Positions 37,701 through 45,442 of a DNA stretch of 45,442 nt are shown piece after piece. Position numbers and translations under genes: made by a program. Below the pieces are notes generated by a model. It did not search any database. It was given only the letters and a program-made list of their open reading frames with translations, and had not been told where the DNA came from. The first letter of the stretch is position 1. Every line of letters starts with the position of its first letter. Source of the stretch: Chloromonas sp. AAM2 (Eukaryota > Chlorophyta > Chlorophyceae > Chlamydomonadales > Chlamydomonadaceae). The stretch spans positions 273 to 45,714 of the forward strand of contig QAXH01001224.1 of the NCBI GenBank assembly GCA_004335635.1, in the 5' to 3' direction.

Positions 37701-39615
37701 CTTCCATGCACGGTCGCGCTGTGGCTGTGCTGGAGGAGCGACGCATGCAGCAGCTGCAGGCAGCACGCCAACAGGCGCTGGCTGAGGAGGCTAAGAAGTC
37801 CGACCTGCTGGCTGCCATTCGCGCCAACCGCACGGCATTGGACGATGTTGATGGACGACTGAACAGCGTGGGCCTTACAAACACATCCTGCCCAGTCTGC
37901 TCAACTGTGGCACCCCCATCGCCGGCACCACAGAAGGCACCGGCTGCACAGGACTCGCCTGCGACACCTAGGCCAGCCGGGGCTGCTGCTAGCACTACAT
38001 CGCCATCAGGGTCAGGGGGCAAGTCCTTTGCTGCTGCGGCCGCCGCTGCAGCAATGAATGGCGGTCACCAACGGCTGCTGAACGCAGCTATGCGTCCGAT
38101 GATGGCCCAGACGTTCACGCAGCACATAGCAGACCCATCTCACAGTCACGCTCTAGGCTTGTACCAGGCATTCCGCAGCAGCTACCTTGATGTTGTGTGC
38201 CCCTGCATGTGGTGGGTCGAGGTGCTGCGGGTGGCAGCAGACAAGACGATGCAAAGGTTGAGGGCTGAGGCAAGCTCGGCAAGTGCGGCAGGCGCTGAAC
38301 CCAACTCGGAACTGGTGAGTCATTCCATGCTGGCCGCATGACGCAAGATTGCTTACCTTGAGCTGAGGCAAACACGATTCATGTTCCTGGAGCCAAGGTT
38401 AATATCAGTGTTTCAACCCGTTGTTTCAGCGACATGTCGCAGTTGATAGGTGGGTTGGTGATGTCCCAATCAAGGGATTGCAGCGTGGCAGTGCTAGCCA
38501 CCCAAAACGAATGGCATGTGCGTCACATGTGTTTTGTGCAGTTGGCTGTGCTGACATCACTGGCTACTCAGAAGGCACATCTGGACGAGCTGCACACAGA
38601 CTTGCACGCGCAGCTGGTCATGCCAGCCTTGAGAGCGCGCGAGTGGCGCAAAGCCTCTTGCACCCAGTTCGCCATGGCTGCGGTGCAAGTGGTCCTCACT
38701 GCAACCAAGAAGATGCTGGACGCAGGGCAGGCTGAGGGCCTGTGTGCCGTCATGACGGCGGGAAGGCAGGGCAATGAGGACTGGCTGCCAACAAACGCTG
38801 AGGAACTGGAGGCACAGGAGCAGGCAGTTAAGGTGAGGCAAGATTGGTCATGCCGGGTAACTGCTAGTATGCAGTAGATGCACAATGCGGCTGCATGTAC
38901 AGATTTATGCGCATGTCATGCGCGTAGCATCACCACGATTATTGAGTTTGGTTCAGAACGACTAGCACAGCAATTCAGAAGCAATGCAGTAGCAGGCATG
39001 CTCACACATTCAGAAATTATGCAATGTGAAAGGCAGATTATGTCAACAGAACTGCTGCATAACTTGTGATACATCTACGATGCTGCAATTGTGCAGGAGG
39101 GTCAGATACCTGAGGCGTTGGTGACACTGGCCAAGTCCTTGCTTCCAGAGGCGGAGATAAACCGTCTGCTCGGTCGCCAGGCAGCCGTGGTGCAGGACAG
39201 TGACACAGCTACAACTGAGCAGCCAGGTGCTGGTGACGGAGGTGCTGCTGAGGTGCAGCCCACGTCCACTGGGGGTGCAACGCAGCACACGCCTGCTCCT
39301 AGCTCAGCAGGTGCCATCGCTGCAGGTCTGCTTCGGGATGCAGAGGATGCAATGGACCTGGGCAAGCACCTGTTGCAGACCTGGGCAGAGGAAGAGGTAG
39401 CAAAAGACGACGTGGAGGAGGAAGAGGAAGAGAACAGGAGCGAGGACGAGGATGAGTGGGAGACTGTGGGCAAGGGACGCAACCGGGGCGCCAAGGGCGG
39501 TATGCGGGGGGCCACTGGAGGCAGTGGCAGCGGGCCCAACGCCCGGGCAAACCGCCAGCGGGCTGGGGCTGGTCGTGGAGCACCGCCAGCTGCCCGTCGG
39601 CCAGGGAGGTGGTAG
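10745..39615 (+). CDS. Giant TRANK1-like protein: CCCH finger, ankyrin, UvrD-like SF1 helicase, TPR, IQ motif, RG tail
   Basis: One gene of about 60 exons and roughly 4,600 codons, kept together because consecutive exons join in phase from 10911 to the TAG at 39613-39615. The order ankyrin, SF1 helicase, TPR is that of the TRANK1 family (TPR and ankyrin repeat-containing protein 1; the human protein is about 2,900 aa). The extra N-terminal CCCH finger and long Ala/Pro linker make this one larger. The core should be an ATP-dependent nucleic-acid translocase; substrate and location are unknown, and the CCCH finger and RG-rich tail suggest RNA. The first exon is uncertain: my best candidate is the six-codon exon 10745-10762 (MPQCGH) before a GTATGT donor, in phase with 10911. 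Phase does not close cleanly at 17747-17950 and 32289-32456. Exon coordinates are given in the segment entries. Confidence 0.85.
10911..13619 (+). other. Segment 1 of giant gene: CCCH zinc finger and low-complexity linker
   Basis: Exons 10911-11687, 11926-12349, 12608-13619. The finger is C-x10-C-x5-C-x3-H (PCRNFHGKTPGT, CKFGAKCNFAHG) at about residues 10-31 of the model; CCCH fingers of this spacing usually bind RNA. A Gln-rich stretch and two helical, heptad-like segments follow (ETYEQVAGKVDALNQKLTAF and MVERITELDSQVSIARDHTV). The next two exons encode about 470 residues dominated by Ala, Pro, Thr, Lys, Gln and Ser, expected to be disordered. The exon joints 12349/12608 and 13619/13939 close in phase. 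The Ala-rich repeats also leave long open frames on the opposite strand, which I treat as shadows. Confidence 0.75.
13939..16815 (+). other. Segment 2 of giant gene: helical N-terminal region of unknown function
   Basis: Exons 13939-14005, 14250-14473, 14985-15114, 15445-15545, 15806-16001, 16225-16365, 16691-16815, all joining in phase. They encode about 330 residues that look folded (for example WELALADEAELMDRVDIYM and MYTWGKSLGAGPEILEAM). I recognise no named domain. By position they may be degenerate ankyrin-like helices preceding the clearer repeats. Confidence 0.65.
16993..20717 (+). other. Segment 3 of giant gene: ankyrin-repeat region
   Basis: Exons 16993-17209, 17471-17746, an uncertain exon near 17802, 17951-18115, 18343-18446, 18876-19029, 19254-19328, 19513-19710, 19820-19915, 20120-20347, 20585-20717. 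Ankyrin signatures include LQQLLIHGADPLNDNF with TPMHTLIVK, LLKTMLDAGTVDPNERDP followed by GMTLLHL, and VKALVAAGADV followed much later by FTPLHVAVK. The last is split by a Lys/Ala-rich insert of about 40 residues. Several intervening helical hairpins (IQLLLACWKPNMLLAAMD) are degenerate repeats. In TRANK1 proteins this region precedes the helicase. Confidence 0.75.
20865..23693 (+). other. Segment 4 of giant gene: acidic and helical region before the helicase core
   Basis: Exons 20865-20977, 21150-21458, 21687-22022, 22262-22317, 22465-22567, 22828-22894, 23113-23477, 23634-23693. It contains an Ala-rich helix (positions near 21180-21210), an acidic stretch (DELPVEDEEEDPNAVYSDDD) and then NLVLKRLREMGKGLWQRAGG and KQCWSECLRLWCITISHKKY. 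The latter resemble the lead-in seen before Walker A in TRANK1 proteins, including a helix ending HDSYRRSQQ. All exon joints close in phase. Confidence 0.7.
23881..29543 (+). other. Segment 5 of giant gene: UvrD-like SF1 helicase core with all main motifs
   Basis: Exons 23881-24005, 24260-24613, 25068-25122, 25359-25508, 25733-25874, 26149-26243, 26451-26581, 26741-26834, 26992-27067, 27225-27280, 27416-27512, 27682-27773, 27968-28168, 28438-28602, 28874-28983, 29110-29188, 29305-29390, 29495-29543. Motif I is LLGRSGTGKTTCAVYR (Walker A, 23971-24005 region). Ia-like is TTVFVTASATLKE. Motif II is DEVQDF, split between the exons ending 26834 and starting 26992. Motif III is CGDTAQTIARGVGFRF, IV is TTNYRTHQGIL, V is AKGLEFDDVFLFNFF and VI is LYTAITRAKSNVVFFD. 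The lysine, acidic DE, Gln and Arg residues needed for ATP hydrolysis are all present. LQPGLVWAEICSYIKGS and REKDIWPIF lie where TRANK1-family proteins have similar blocks. An acidic patch encoded at 25425-25505 interrupts domain 1. Confidence 0.9.
29671..36613 (+). other. Segment 6 of giant gene: TPR-like alpha-helical region
   Basis: Exons 29671-29751, 29872-29895 (only 24 nt), 30079-30468, 31751-31940, 32176-32288, an uncertain exon near 32373-32456, 32560-32647, 32816-33276, 33487-33798, 33999-34613, 34825-35088, 35332-36180, 36398-36613. TPR-like helical pairs include AEWFKRAKNLMEKGSPGLAE, AFRQAGDD joined to VRAEIALARQL, YKVARQLLQGLGEYRLLAQV and LLARDVGKRDEARSALDMAR. Further on the region becomes a long alpha-helical array with no named domain. 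The family is expected to use this part for protein contacts. The 1.28 kb intron after 30468 carries the transposon-like element. Confidence 0.75.
30505..31562. mobile_element. hAT-like non-autonomous DNA transposon with 8 bp target-site duplication
   Basis: The element proper is 30513-31554 (1,042 bp). Both ends carry the inverted 13-mer CAGGAGGTAGCAG. Similarity then continues imperfectly to base 36, including a perfect GACCTATAA block in each arm. It is flanked by perfect 8 bp direct repeats GCTCTGCT at 30505-30512 and 31555-31562. An 8 bp duplication and a CAG-starting terminus are typical of the hAT superfamily. Inside, ATAGGTC-type motifs recur near both ends, a GAGTATG(C/T)CAATATG pair sits at 30627 and 30808, and there are long C-runs near 30586 and 31407. 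No transposase is recognisable. It lies wholly within the intron 30469-31750 of the giant gene, so it leaves coding intact. Confidence 0.85.
36899..39615 (+). other. Segment 7 of giant gene: IQ motif, Cys pairs and Arg/Gly-rich tail
   Basis: Exons 36899-37012, 37268-37458, 37690-38314, 38542-38832, 39097-39615 (stop TAG). SARVIQEAWRKHRAARR at about 37320-37370 matches the IQ calmodulin-binding consensus and continues into a charged helix. Two Cys pairs (SCPVCS and VVCPCMWW) about 100 residues apart could bind metal, but no classical finger is formed. The last exon runs through an acidic block (DDVEEEEEENRSEDEDEWE) into a Gly/Arg/Ala-rich tail with RG dipeptides ending RRPGRW, as in RNA-binding proteins. 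Confidence 0.75.
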
Positions 39616-40300
39616 CTTATGGCTGCAGAGATGGAGTGCGCTGAAACGTACTGCTCGCTTGTAGCTCGGGAGAATATGCATTTCGCCATGTTTTGCAACT
39701 TCGCAACTTGAGGTGCCATGAATTATGCCTTTGGTGTTGAGCATCTAAGGCATAATGGTCTTGGGCTTCAATGCATGGCCATGCTTAGCTTGTACCAGGC
39801 ACAGCAACTCAAGGTACCCTTGCTTTTGTGGCCTGGTTGCATCACGCTATGTTCGCCATGTTACGCACTTGTTCACTTCACGTTTGACCACCTCGGAAGG
39901 TGGCAAGTAGAGCAGGCAACCTGCCACTCGAACATTTGTCGAATTCATTGCTTTTCATGTAGGCATTCCTACAATTCAAGCAGCAGCCACTGCTGCAGCA
40001 CTGACTATGACGCCCAGCTGGCTTCAATAACTTTCTTTCTGTGGACCAGAGGTCCGCCAGGACACATTTATTCTTTGTGCGCTGACCAGCTGCTCTTTGG
40101 TGGGCACCATATGATGGAATTTCGTTATTACAAATTGCCACATCTGTTTCATGATGTGGTTCCTGAGTTTTGTTACGTCAGGCCAGCAAGTAGTTTTGGA
40201 GGCGACCGTGAGTGCCGGTGAGAATGGGAGCATGAGCGATCTCAGGCAGCTCGTGGCCTGTGTGTAGCTCCTGGCACAGTGTCTGCTCCCTGACGTGCTT

Positions 40301-40305
40301 TGTAA
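40301..40305 (+). promoter_or_regulatory. Candidate poly(A) signal TGTAA for the giant gene
   Basis: First TGTAA found after the stop codon at 39615, about 690 bases downstream. A second lies near 40407. Chlorophyte genes use TGTAA close to the cleavage site. Confidence 0.35.
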
Positions 40306-41336
40306 CGATCTGATAAGCTAGTGAAGCTGCATGGCTGCACCAGCAGACCGGGCTGCAAGTATCACATGTCAGACAGCCGCCGTGCCGATAGGCTGCCAAA
40401 CAGGAGTGTAAGAGCCAGTTTGGGAGCTTGGCATTGCTCGGATGGGTGACTGGTATGTGGCTTGGATTGGCCACTGGTGCAGCTCAGGCGTGAAACAGGG
40501 CTAGTGAGGTGCGTGTGACGGCCAATCCAGCAGCGATGTTGCTCCGCAGCGACATTCAGTTGGCCAGGCCGCAGGTCACGCCAGATGCAGAGCGGGATGT
40601 GCTTGCATACCTTGGAAGTGAAGTTTACCTTTGGCATGCCCACAGCGCCTGCGACATGGGTGGCGGTTCGGGTTCGGTTAGCGCCGGCTGGGCTTTGATG
40701 ACCCATAAGTGTGGCACTGCTAAAGTGAAGCATGCAACTTAGTTGTCCAAGCCCACCCCCACCCACCTGCTCCCAGCCTCATACCTCAAGTCCGTTACGT
40801 TGACTGAATGGCCATTATTAAGGTGAAAAAGTAGTCAGCTCTTCTGGCATCCCAATCAAAGGCAACTAAATCACATTGCTCTGCTCAACAGAAGAGCAGC
40901 AGTAATTCACCGTAATGTTAAGCGAATATTGGAACCTAATGGGAATATTGAAATCACAAAAACGAATCTTCTTCTTTGGCTGTCTGAGCTTTTCGCACAG
41001 CATTTACGAACCTCAGGTTTGTTTTGCGCATTTCCGCATTTGGAACGGAATTAAGAATTACTGATCTTGAGCCAATCCAGCACACATCGTGGCACTGGTG
41101 TGCACCAATAGTACAGGTCAATGCCCTTACATGGCACCTGGAGCTTGAGCTGCAAGGCAGACACTTTGTCTGACTCAACAGCTTGACGAACCTGGTTTTT
41201 TGACACTCTTAAGAAGAGAGTATTTACAAAGCTGCTTCCGCAACCCGCTGAACAGTACGGCACATAGCATCACCAGAGAGGGTTGATGAGCAAGCGCCAG
41301 TTTCACCGAGTACTGACTGCACCTAGCAGCTGGGTA

Positions 41337-41564
41337 CTAATGAGATCCCGAGCTGTAGTAATCTCGATGTAGCGGGGCACACAGCACATTGCCTGTGAAG
41401 TGTCCGTTGAGGTATACCGTAATCCTTGAGCCTGGCCATGTTGTGGTGGTGAAGGCGAGGTGACGATGTTTGGACCAGATGCAGCATGCCACCGCTTGTT
41501 CCAGCTCAAGGTATATGAGTTGACTGGCTGAAATCTGGAGCACTGGTGGAGTGCATGTATGCAT
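41337..41564 (-). CDS. Possible exon or remnant with LamG/ConA-like peptide
   Basis: A minus-strand open frame of 75 codons contains HLAFTTTTWPGSRITVYLNG followed by HFTGNV. This resembles the beta-strand pair of LamG/concanavalin-like domains (WHHVAxT...GxxxxLYVDG). No start codon, flanking exons or convincing splice sites could be tied to it, so it may be a gene fragment, a remnant or chance. Confidence 0.2.
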   Translation of the reverse strand: MHTCTPPVLQISASQLIYLELEQAVACCIWSKHRHLAFTTTTWPGSRITVYLNGHFTGNVLCAPLHRDYYSSGSH

Positions 41565-42116
41565 TTATGGTATGTTGTTGCAGTATGCAGGGATGGCAAA
41601 ATGTACATGGGCACAGCGGGAGAACAACTGCAGGTGTATTGCATTCACAGCGCGGGTGCAGGTGGCTGTGGGGGCTGTCTTCTTTGACATGTATACTCAC
41701 CGCTCTCTGCTAGCCGCTCTGTCACTGTCATTGCCTGTCAACATCTCATGTCATGTGTGGATGCAAATGGCTGGTATGCGGCCACCTGTGTGCATTGAGT
41801 TGTCAACTCGTCGGGCGTCGGCATGAGATGGTGCCCTGATGCGTTGTGTGGGTGGCTGTGTACCACTTGTACAGCCATGCCCACAACTAAGTGCTCCAAG
41901 GTGAACAAAAGGTTCAAAATCAAGGTGCACCAGGCGTCTGCTCTCCGCGCAACCGATCTAGGGTTCAACTTGAAGTTGCAACTTGCAATGGACCAGTGCG
42001 CTCTTCGGACCTCCTTCAACTTGTGGGGCAACAGCTACGGCACAAATTTGCACCACTCATTCTGCCTGAACGGATGCCAGGATTAGTTGGCACTGCATCC
42101 ATGTGACGCTGGTTGT

Positions 42117-42250
42117 GGTGATCATGCATACGTTCATTGTGACCTCCAGCAAGCTCTTGTATCGGCGTGCTGACTGCATTGCGTGATGATCATGCATGTA
42201 ATCATTGTGATGCAGTCAACACTGGCATGGGCGTGCTGGTTGTATTGCGT
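42117..42250. repeat. Two diverged 67 bp tandem units
   Basis: Units start at 42117 and 42184 with GATCATGCAT near the start and end in TGCATTGCGT or TGTATTGCGT. They are clearly related but have many differences. Confidence 0.5.
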
Positions 42251-42324
42251 ATCCTGTGATATCACCACGCATATTCCTATTGTACATGGCAACCTTGGCA
42301 TGAAGCAGATGATGCATAATTGGT

Positions 42325-42340
42325 GGTGTTGAAAAACACC
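42325..42340 (-). terminator. Histone mRNA 3' stem-loop of H2A
   Basis: On the minus strand GGTGTT-TTTC-AACACC forms a perfect 6 bp stem with a 4-base loop, preceded by CAAACC and about 38 bases after the H2A stop. The same palindrome ends the H2B and H4 genes here. It is the replication-dependent histone 3'-processing element described in volvocine algae. Confidence 0.9.
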
Positions 42341-42378
42341 GGTTTGTTTGGGCCGAAGCCAAGGTTTAGCGAAGAGGC

Positions 42379-42795
42379 TTAAGCGGAGCTCTCCTCCTTG
42401 CCCTTTGACTTCTTGGGCAGCAGCACGCTGTGAATATTGGGCAGCACACCGCCTGAGGCGATGGTCACCTGACCCAGCAGCTTAGACAGCTCCTCGTCGT
42501 TACGGATGGCCAACTGAATGTGGCGTGGGACGATGCGGGTCTTTTTGTTGTCGCGGGCAGCATTGCCAGCCAGCTCCAGCACCTCAGCACACAGGTACTC
42601 GAGCACAGCAGCCAGGTACACTGGGGCACCAGCACCAATGCGCTCGGCGTACTTGCCCTTCTTCAGGTAGCGGGCAATGCGGCCAACGGGGAACTGCAGG
42701 CCAGCCTTGGTGCTCTTGGAAACGGCCTTCTTGTCGCTCTTGCCACGGCCACCTGCCGCCTTCTTCTCACCAGACGCAGTAGTCTTGGGGGCCAT
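42379..42795 (-). CDS. H2A: Histone H2A
   Basis: Intronless, 138 aa. The histone fold is unmistakable: [36 protein letters not shown] and [18 protein letters not shown]. Together with H2B it forms a dimer of the nucleosome core. The ATG at 42795 is chosen because MAPK follows a leader with a TATA box at the expected distance; an upstream in-frame ATG at 42903 would place the TATA box inside the coding region. The N-tail ([20 protein letters not shown]) is longer than the usual SGRGK start, and the C-tail ends KGKEESSA with no SQE/D motif, so this is a core H2A and not H2A.X. The 3' palindrome and pairing with H2B indicate S-phase expression. Confidence 0.97.
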   Translation of the reverse strand: MAPKTTASGEKKAAGGRGKSDKKAVSKSTKAGLQFPVGRIARYLKKGKYAERIGAGAPVYLAAVLEYLCAEVLELAGNAARDNKKTRIVPRHIQLAIRNDEELSKLLGQVTIASGGVLPNIHSVLLPKKSKGKEESSA

Positions 42796-43029
42796 TGTAG
42801 CTTGTGAGAGATTGAGGTACAATGTGGTGCTTGTGAATGTTGTGAAGTTCAATGAAGGCACCTGCGGCTTATATCTGTTGTCAGGGGCAAATACAAGGGT
42901 CAAGTGGACCAGCCACCTTGACCCTCACTCTTTTTTAAAAGTTCTATACAACTTGCCAGGCCAGAGTCATTCAGACACAACGCTCAATTCAACACTCCAG
43001 CTCAGTCTCAACAAGTCCAACACAGTACA
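42796..43029. promoter_or_regulatory. Divergent H2A/H2B promoter
   Basis: The 234 bp gap separates the two start codons. An ATATAA box for H2A lies at 42869-42874 (minus strand), about 75 bases before its ATG. For H2B, TTTTTTAAAA at 42931-42940 or CTATACA at 42944-42950 could serve. Between them is an inverted repeat, GGGTCAAGTGG at 42897-42907 and CCACCTTGACCC at 42913-42924 (one-base bulge). It is placed centrally as expected for a shared bidirectional element. Confidence 0.75.
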
Positions 43030-43395
43030 ATGGCTCCCAAGGCTGCAGAGAAGGCTCCTGCCAAGAAGGCTGCTCCCGCCAAGTCTGGCGATCTCAAGAA
43101 GAAGAAGAAGGTCGCCAAGGTGGAGTCATACAAGCTGTACATCTACAAGGTGCTCAAGCAGGTGCACCCTGACACGGGTATCAGCTCCAAGGCCATCTCC
43201 ATTTTGAACTCATTTGTCAACGACATTTTCGACAAGATTGCCTCGGAGGCCTCTCGCCTGGCTCGCTACAACAAGAAGCCAACCGTGACATCTCGCGAGG
43301 TTCAGACCGCTGTGCGCCTTGTGCTGCCCGGCGAGCTGGCCAAGCACGCCGTGTCCGAGGGCACCAAGGCTGTCACCAAGTTCACCTCTGCATGA
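43030..43395 (+). CDS. H2B: Histone H2B
   Basis: Intronless, 121 aa. The family core is clear: [40 protein letters not shown] and the C-terminal [19 protein letters not shown], which carries the conserved lysine known to be ubiquitinated in the AVTKFTS motif. It pairs with H2A in the nucleosome. The Lys/Ala/Pro tail is short (about 28 residues) compared with the long tails common in plant and algal H2B. The ATG at 43030 follows a CA-rich leader and is the only sensible start. It is transcribed divergently from H2A through the shared promoter and ends in the histone palindrome 43 bases past the stop. Confidence 0.98.
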   Translation: MAPKAAEKAPAKKAAPAKSGDLKKKKKVAKVESYKLYIYKVLKQVHPDTGISSKAISILNSFVNDIFDKIASEASRLARYNKKPTVTSREVQTAVRLVLPGELAKHAVSEGTKAVTKFTSA

Positions 43396-43437
43396 AGCAG
43401 ATGGCTAAATCAGGCCTCAGGCCGTACACAACAAACC

Positions 43438-43453
43438 GGTGTTTTTCAACACC
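43438..43453 (+). terminator. Histone mRNA 3' stem-loop of H2B
   Basis: GGTGTT-TTTC-AACACC, identical to the H2A and H4 elements and preceded by AAACC as in H2A. Confidence 0.9.
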
Positions 43454-44855
43454 ACCATTCTGCTTGGGCCTGTGTCTTGGGCCTGTGTCTTTTGTTGCTA
43501 GGGTTATGAAGCTGGCCGTTCCTGTGGCATACGCGCATGCCTCCTGCAGTGTTGTGGCCATATGTGTGTCCTGTGTCCAGCAGCTCGAGGGTGTGCTGAG
43601 TCTATAGCCGGCACATGGGCTGGACTCTTGCTCATGAATGCATATGATGACCAGCATGACAATAAGCACCACGAAGAACCGAGATAACAGAGGCAAGTAA
43701 AGAGTGGAAGGCATATGTGCATAATGAAATCAATGATCAGATCTAAAGGCTGCAACCTGGCAGTGCAGGAGCGCGGTTTCCTCTGCCCACAGGTTGCGCG
43801 CTGTCAAGTGTTCACAGAGGTGCCACCTGTCACCGAGTCCACGTCTATGCGTGCATGCGGGTATGTGCAAGCACACGTCCATGCAAGCACAAGCGCATGC
43901 AGGCAGAGCGTCCCTGTGAAACGGTCTTGCCTGTTTGTGCGTAGCAACTGTGCAACTGTGAGCTGACTTGTCTCAAACCTGTAACGAGACCATGTTCGAC
44001 ACACGACTCGAATGCGGTCCCACCACCCAACCTGGCTTCCTAAGGGGGGCTAACTGCATTGTATACAATAATGCCATTTCCTTTCCTTCTGCATGTTCAG
44101 ACAGGTAGTGGGTTCTTACCTGGGTTGGCCACGATGCTTCGTTATGGAAAAAAACGTTTGTTTCCGGCAAAGCTAGTTGTGCACATGATGCTCCGCTTTG
44201 AAGTGGTACACTGTCAGTGGTGTTCAACTCACTGGTGTTCAATTGTCCTTGGCTGGCACACAGAAGTCAGCCCCGGCCAGTGGTGGGGTAGCGGGCAGGC
44301 ATGTGCCAGCCAAGCCTGAGCGGGAGTGGCCATTGACTCGCCAGGACGTGGAAAGGATGTGGTCAACCTGGGTGCTTTGCATGCCTTACATGGTCTGGCT
44401 GTACAAGCTGGCTGCAGTTGTGTTACACACCCGTGCGCGCCACCATGCCGATGCACCTCAACCTACACAGTGGCGATGTCTTGCCATGCCCTTGCGTGCA
44501 TGATCGAGTGGCCATGTGGTCGTTTAGATCACAATCATTTTGTGCGCAACTCACTACCAGTCTGAAAGATTCATTCATTCATTCTATTCTCAACTTACCA
44601 CCAGTCTGAACGTGCCCTTGACTTACAATGCCGGCGCCATCTCTGCTAACCCTGCTGGGCGGAGCCTGTCAGACATCTGGCACGACAGTCATGCACACAA
44701 GATCATGCCAGCATGCCAAATACGAACGTGCAAGTGGTGCAACATTACAGCCATGCGAACATGCAGGTCATACAAGCATGCATGTCATTCCAACACGAGA
44801 CTGAACAATAAGTACAGATGCACAAGTGGCCAGAAGCAAGACACACTACAGTGGT
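43454..44855. other. Intergenic region between convergent H2B and H4
   Basis: No gene is seen. There is a short direct repeat of TTGGGCCTGTGTC near 43465-43495, a TCATTCATTCATTC stretch near 44570, and two copies of ACTACCAGTCTGAA / ACCACCAGTCTGAA around 44552 and 44596. H2B and H4 point toward each other across it. Confidence 0.6.
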
Positions 44856-44871
44856 GGTGTTGAAAAACACC
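44856..44871 (-). terminator. Histone mRNA 3' stem-loop of H4
   Basis: Minus-strand GGTGTT-TTTC-AACACC, preceded by AACC, 50 bases after the H4 stop codon. Confidence 0.9.
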
Positions 44872-44921
44872 GGTTGTTTAAGGTCAAGGCTGTGACCAGC
44901 CTTCAAGAGCAGGCCTTGCGT

Positions 44922-45442
<521 letters not shown>

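Larger units (their letters stand above)
39616..42324. other. Unassigned region between giant gene and histone cluster
   Basis: The left part is probably the 3' UTR of the giant gene, with a candidate poly(A) signal near 40301. No gene could be assembled in the rest. A minus-strand open stretch at 41337-41564 has a LamG-like peptide (listed separately). Two diverged 67 bp units occur at 42117-42250. Confidence 0.5.

Noticed and set aside
40423..40475. Segment with GGATGGGTGACTGG, similar to the 3' part of 5S rRNA
   Set aside because: Only about 13 bases match; the A-box, internal element and C-box order and the 5'/3' pairing of 5S rRNA are absent, so it is not called as an RNA gene or SINE.
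40509..40742. 77-codon plus-strand frame beginning MRVTANPAAMLL
   Set aside because: Composition is protein-like but there is no domain, homologue-like motif, promoter or splice context, and it falls just after the likely end of the giant transcript.

Overview
The window is nuclear DNA from a eukaryote, most likely a chlorophyte green alga. The genes are cut into many short exons by GT-AG introns, mostly with TGCAG acceptors. The three histone genes each end in the GGTGTT-TTTC-AACACC palindrome known from Volvox and Chlamydomonas histone genes. Candidate TGTAA poly(A) signals and an Ala/Gln-rich coding style fit as well. I cannot name the genus.

Layout. (1) About 257-2823, minus strand: a small ankyrin-repeat protein in five exons. 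(2) 4023-8576, minus strand: a seven-exon SET-domain protein (673 aa in my model) whose exon phases all agree. It has a transit-peptide-like N-terminus, a SET core split by a long low-complexity insert, a post-SET CxCxxC and a helical C-terminus. (3) 8577-10744: a 2.2 kb divergent intergenic region. (4) About 10745-39615, plus strand: one giant gene of roughly 60 exons and about 4,600 codons. It encodes a TRANK1-like protein: CCCH zinc finger, Ala/Pro/Lys-rich linker, ankyrin region, complete UvrD-like SF1 helicase core, long TPR-like alpha-helical region, IQ motif and Arg/Gly-rich tail. A 1,042 bp element with inverted termini and a perfect 8 bp target-site duplication (hAT-like) sits in one of its introns. 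(5) 39616-42324: mostly unexplained sequence. (6) 42325-45442: a replication-dependent histone cluster, with a divergent H2A/H2B pair and an H4 gene pointing left. Its divergent partner (probably H3) would lie just past the right edge.

The SET gene and the helicase gene diverge from a shared upstream region, but nothing in the sequence shows that they work together. The histone genes are a separate S-phase module. The most unusual content is the giant CCCH-ankyrin-SF1 helicase-TPR-IQ-RG protein and the transposon-like insertion within it. Exon borders were chosen by consensus splice sites and reading phase. The places where phase does not close (17.8 kb and 32.4 kb) are flagged.
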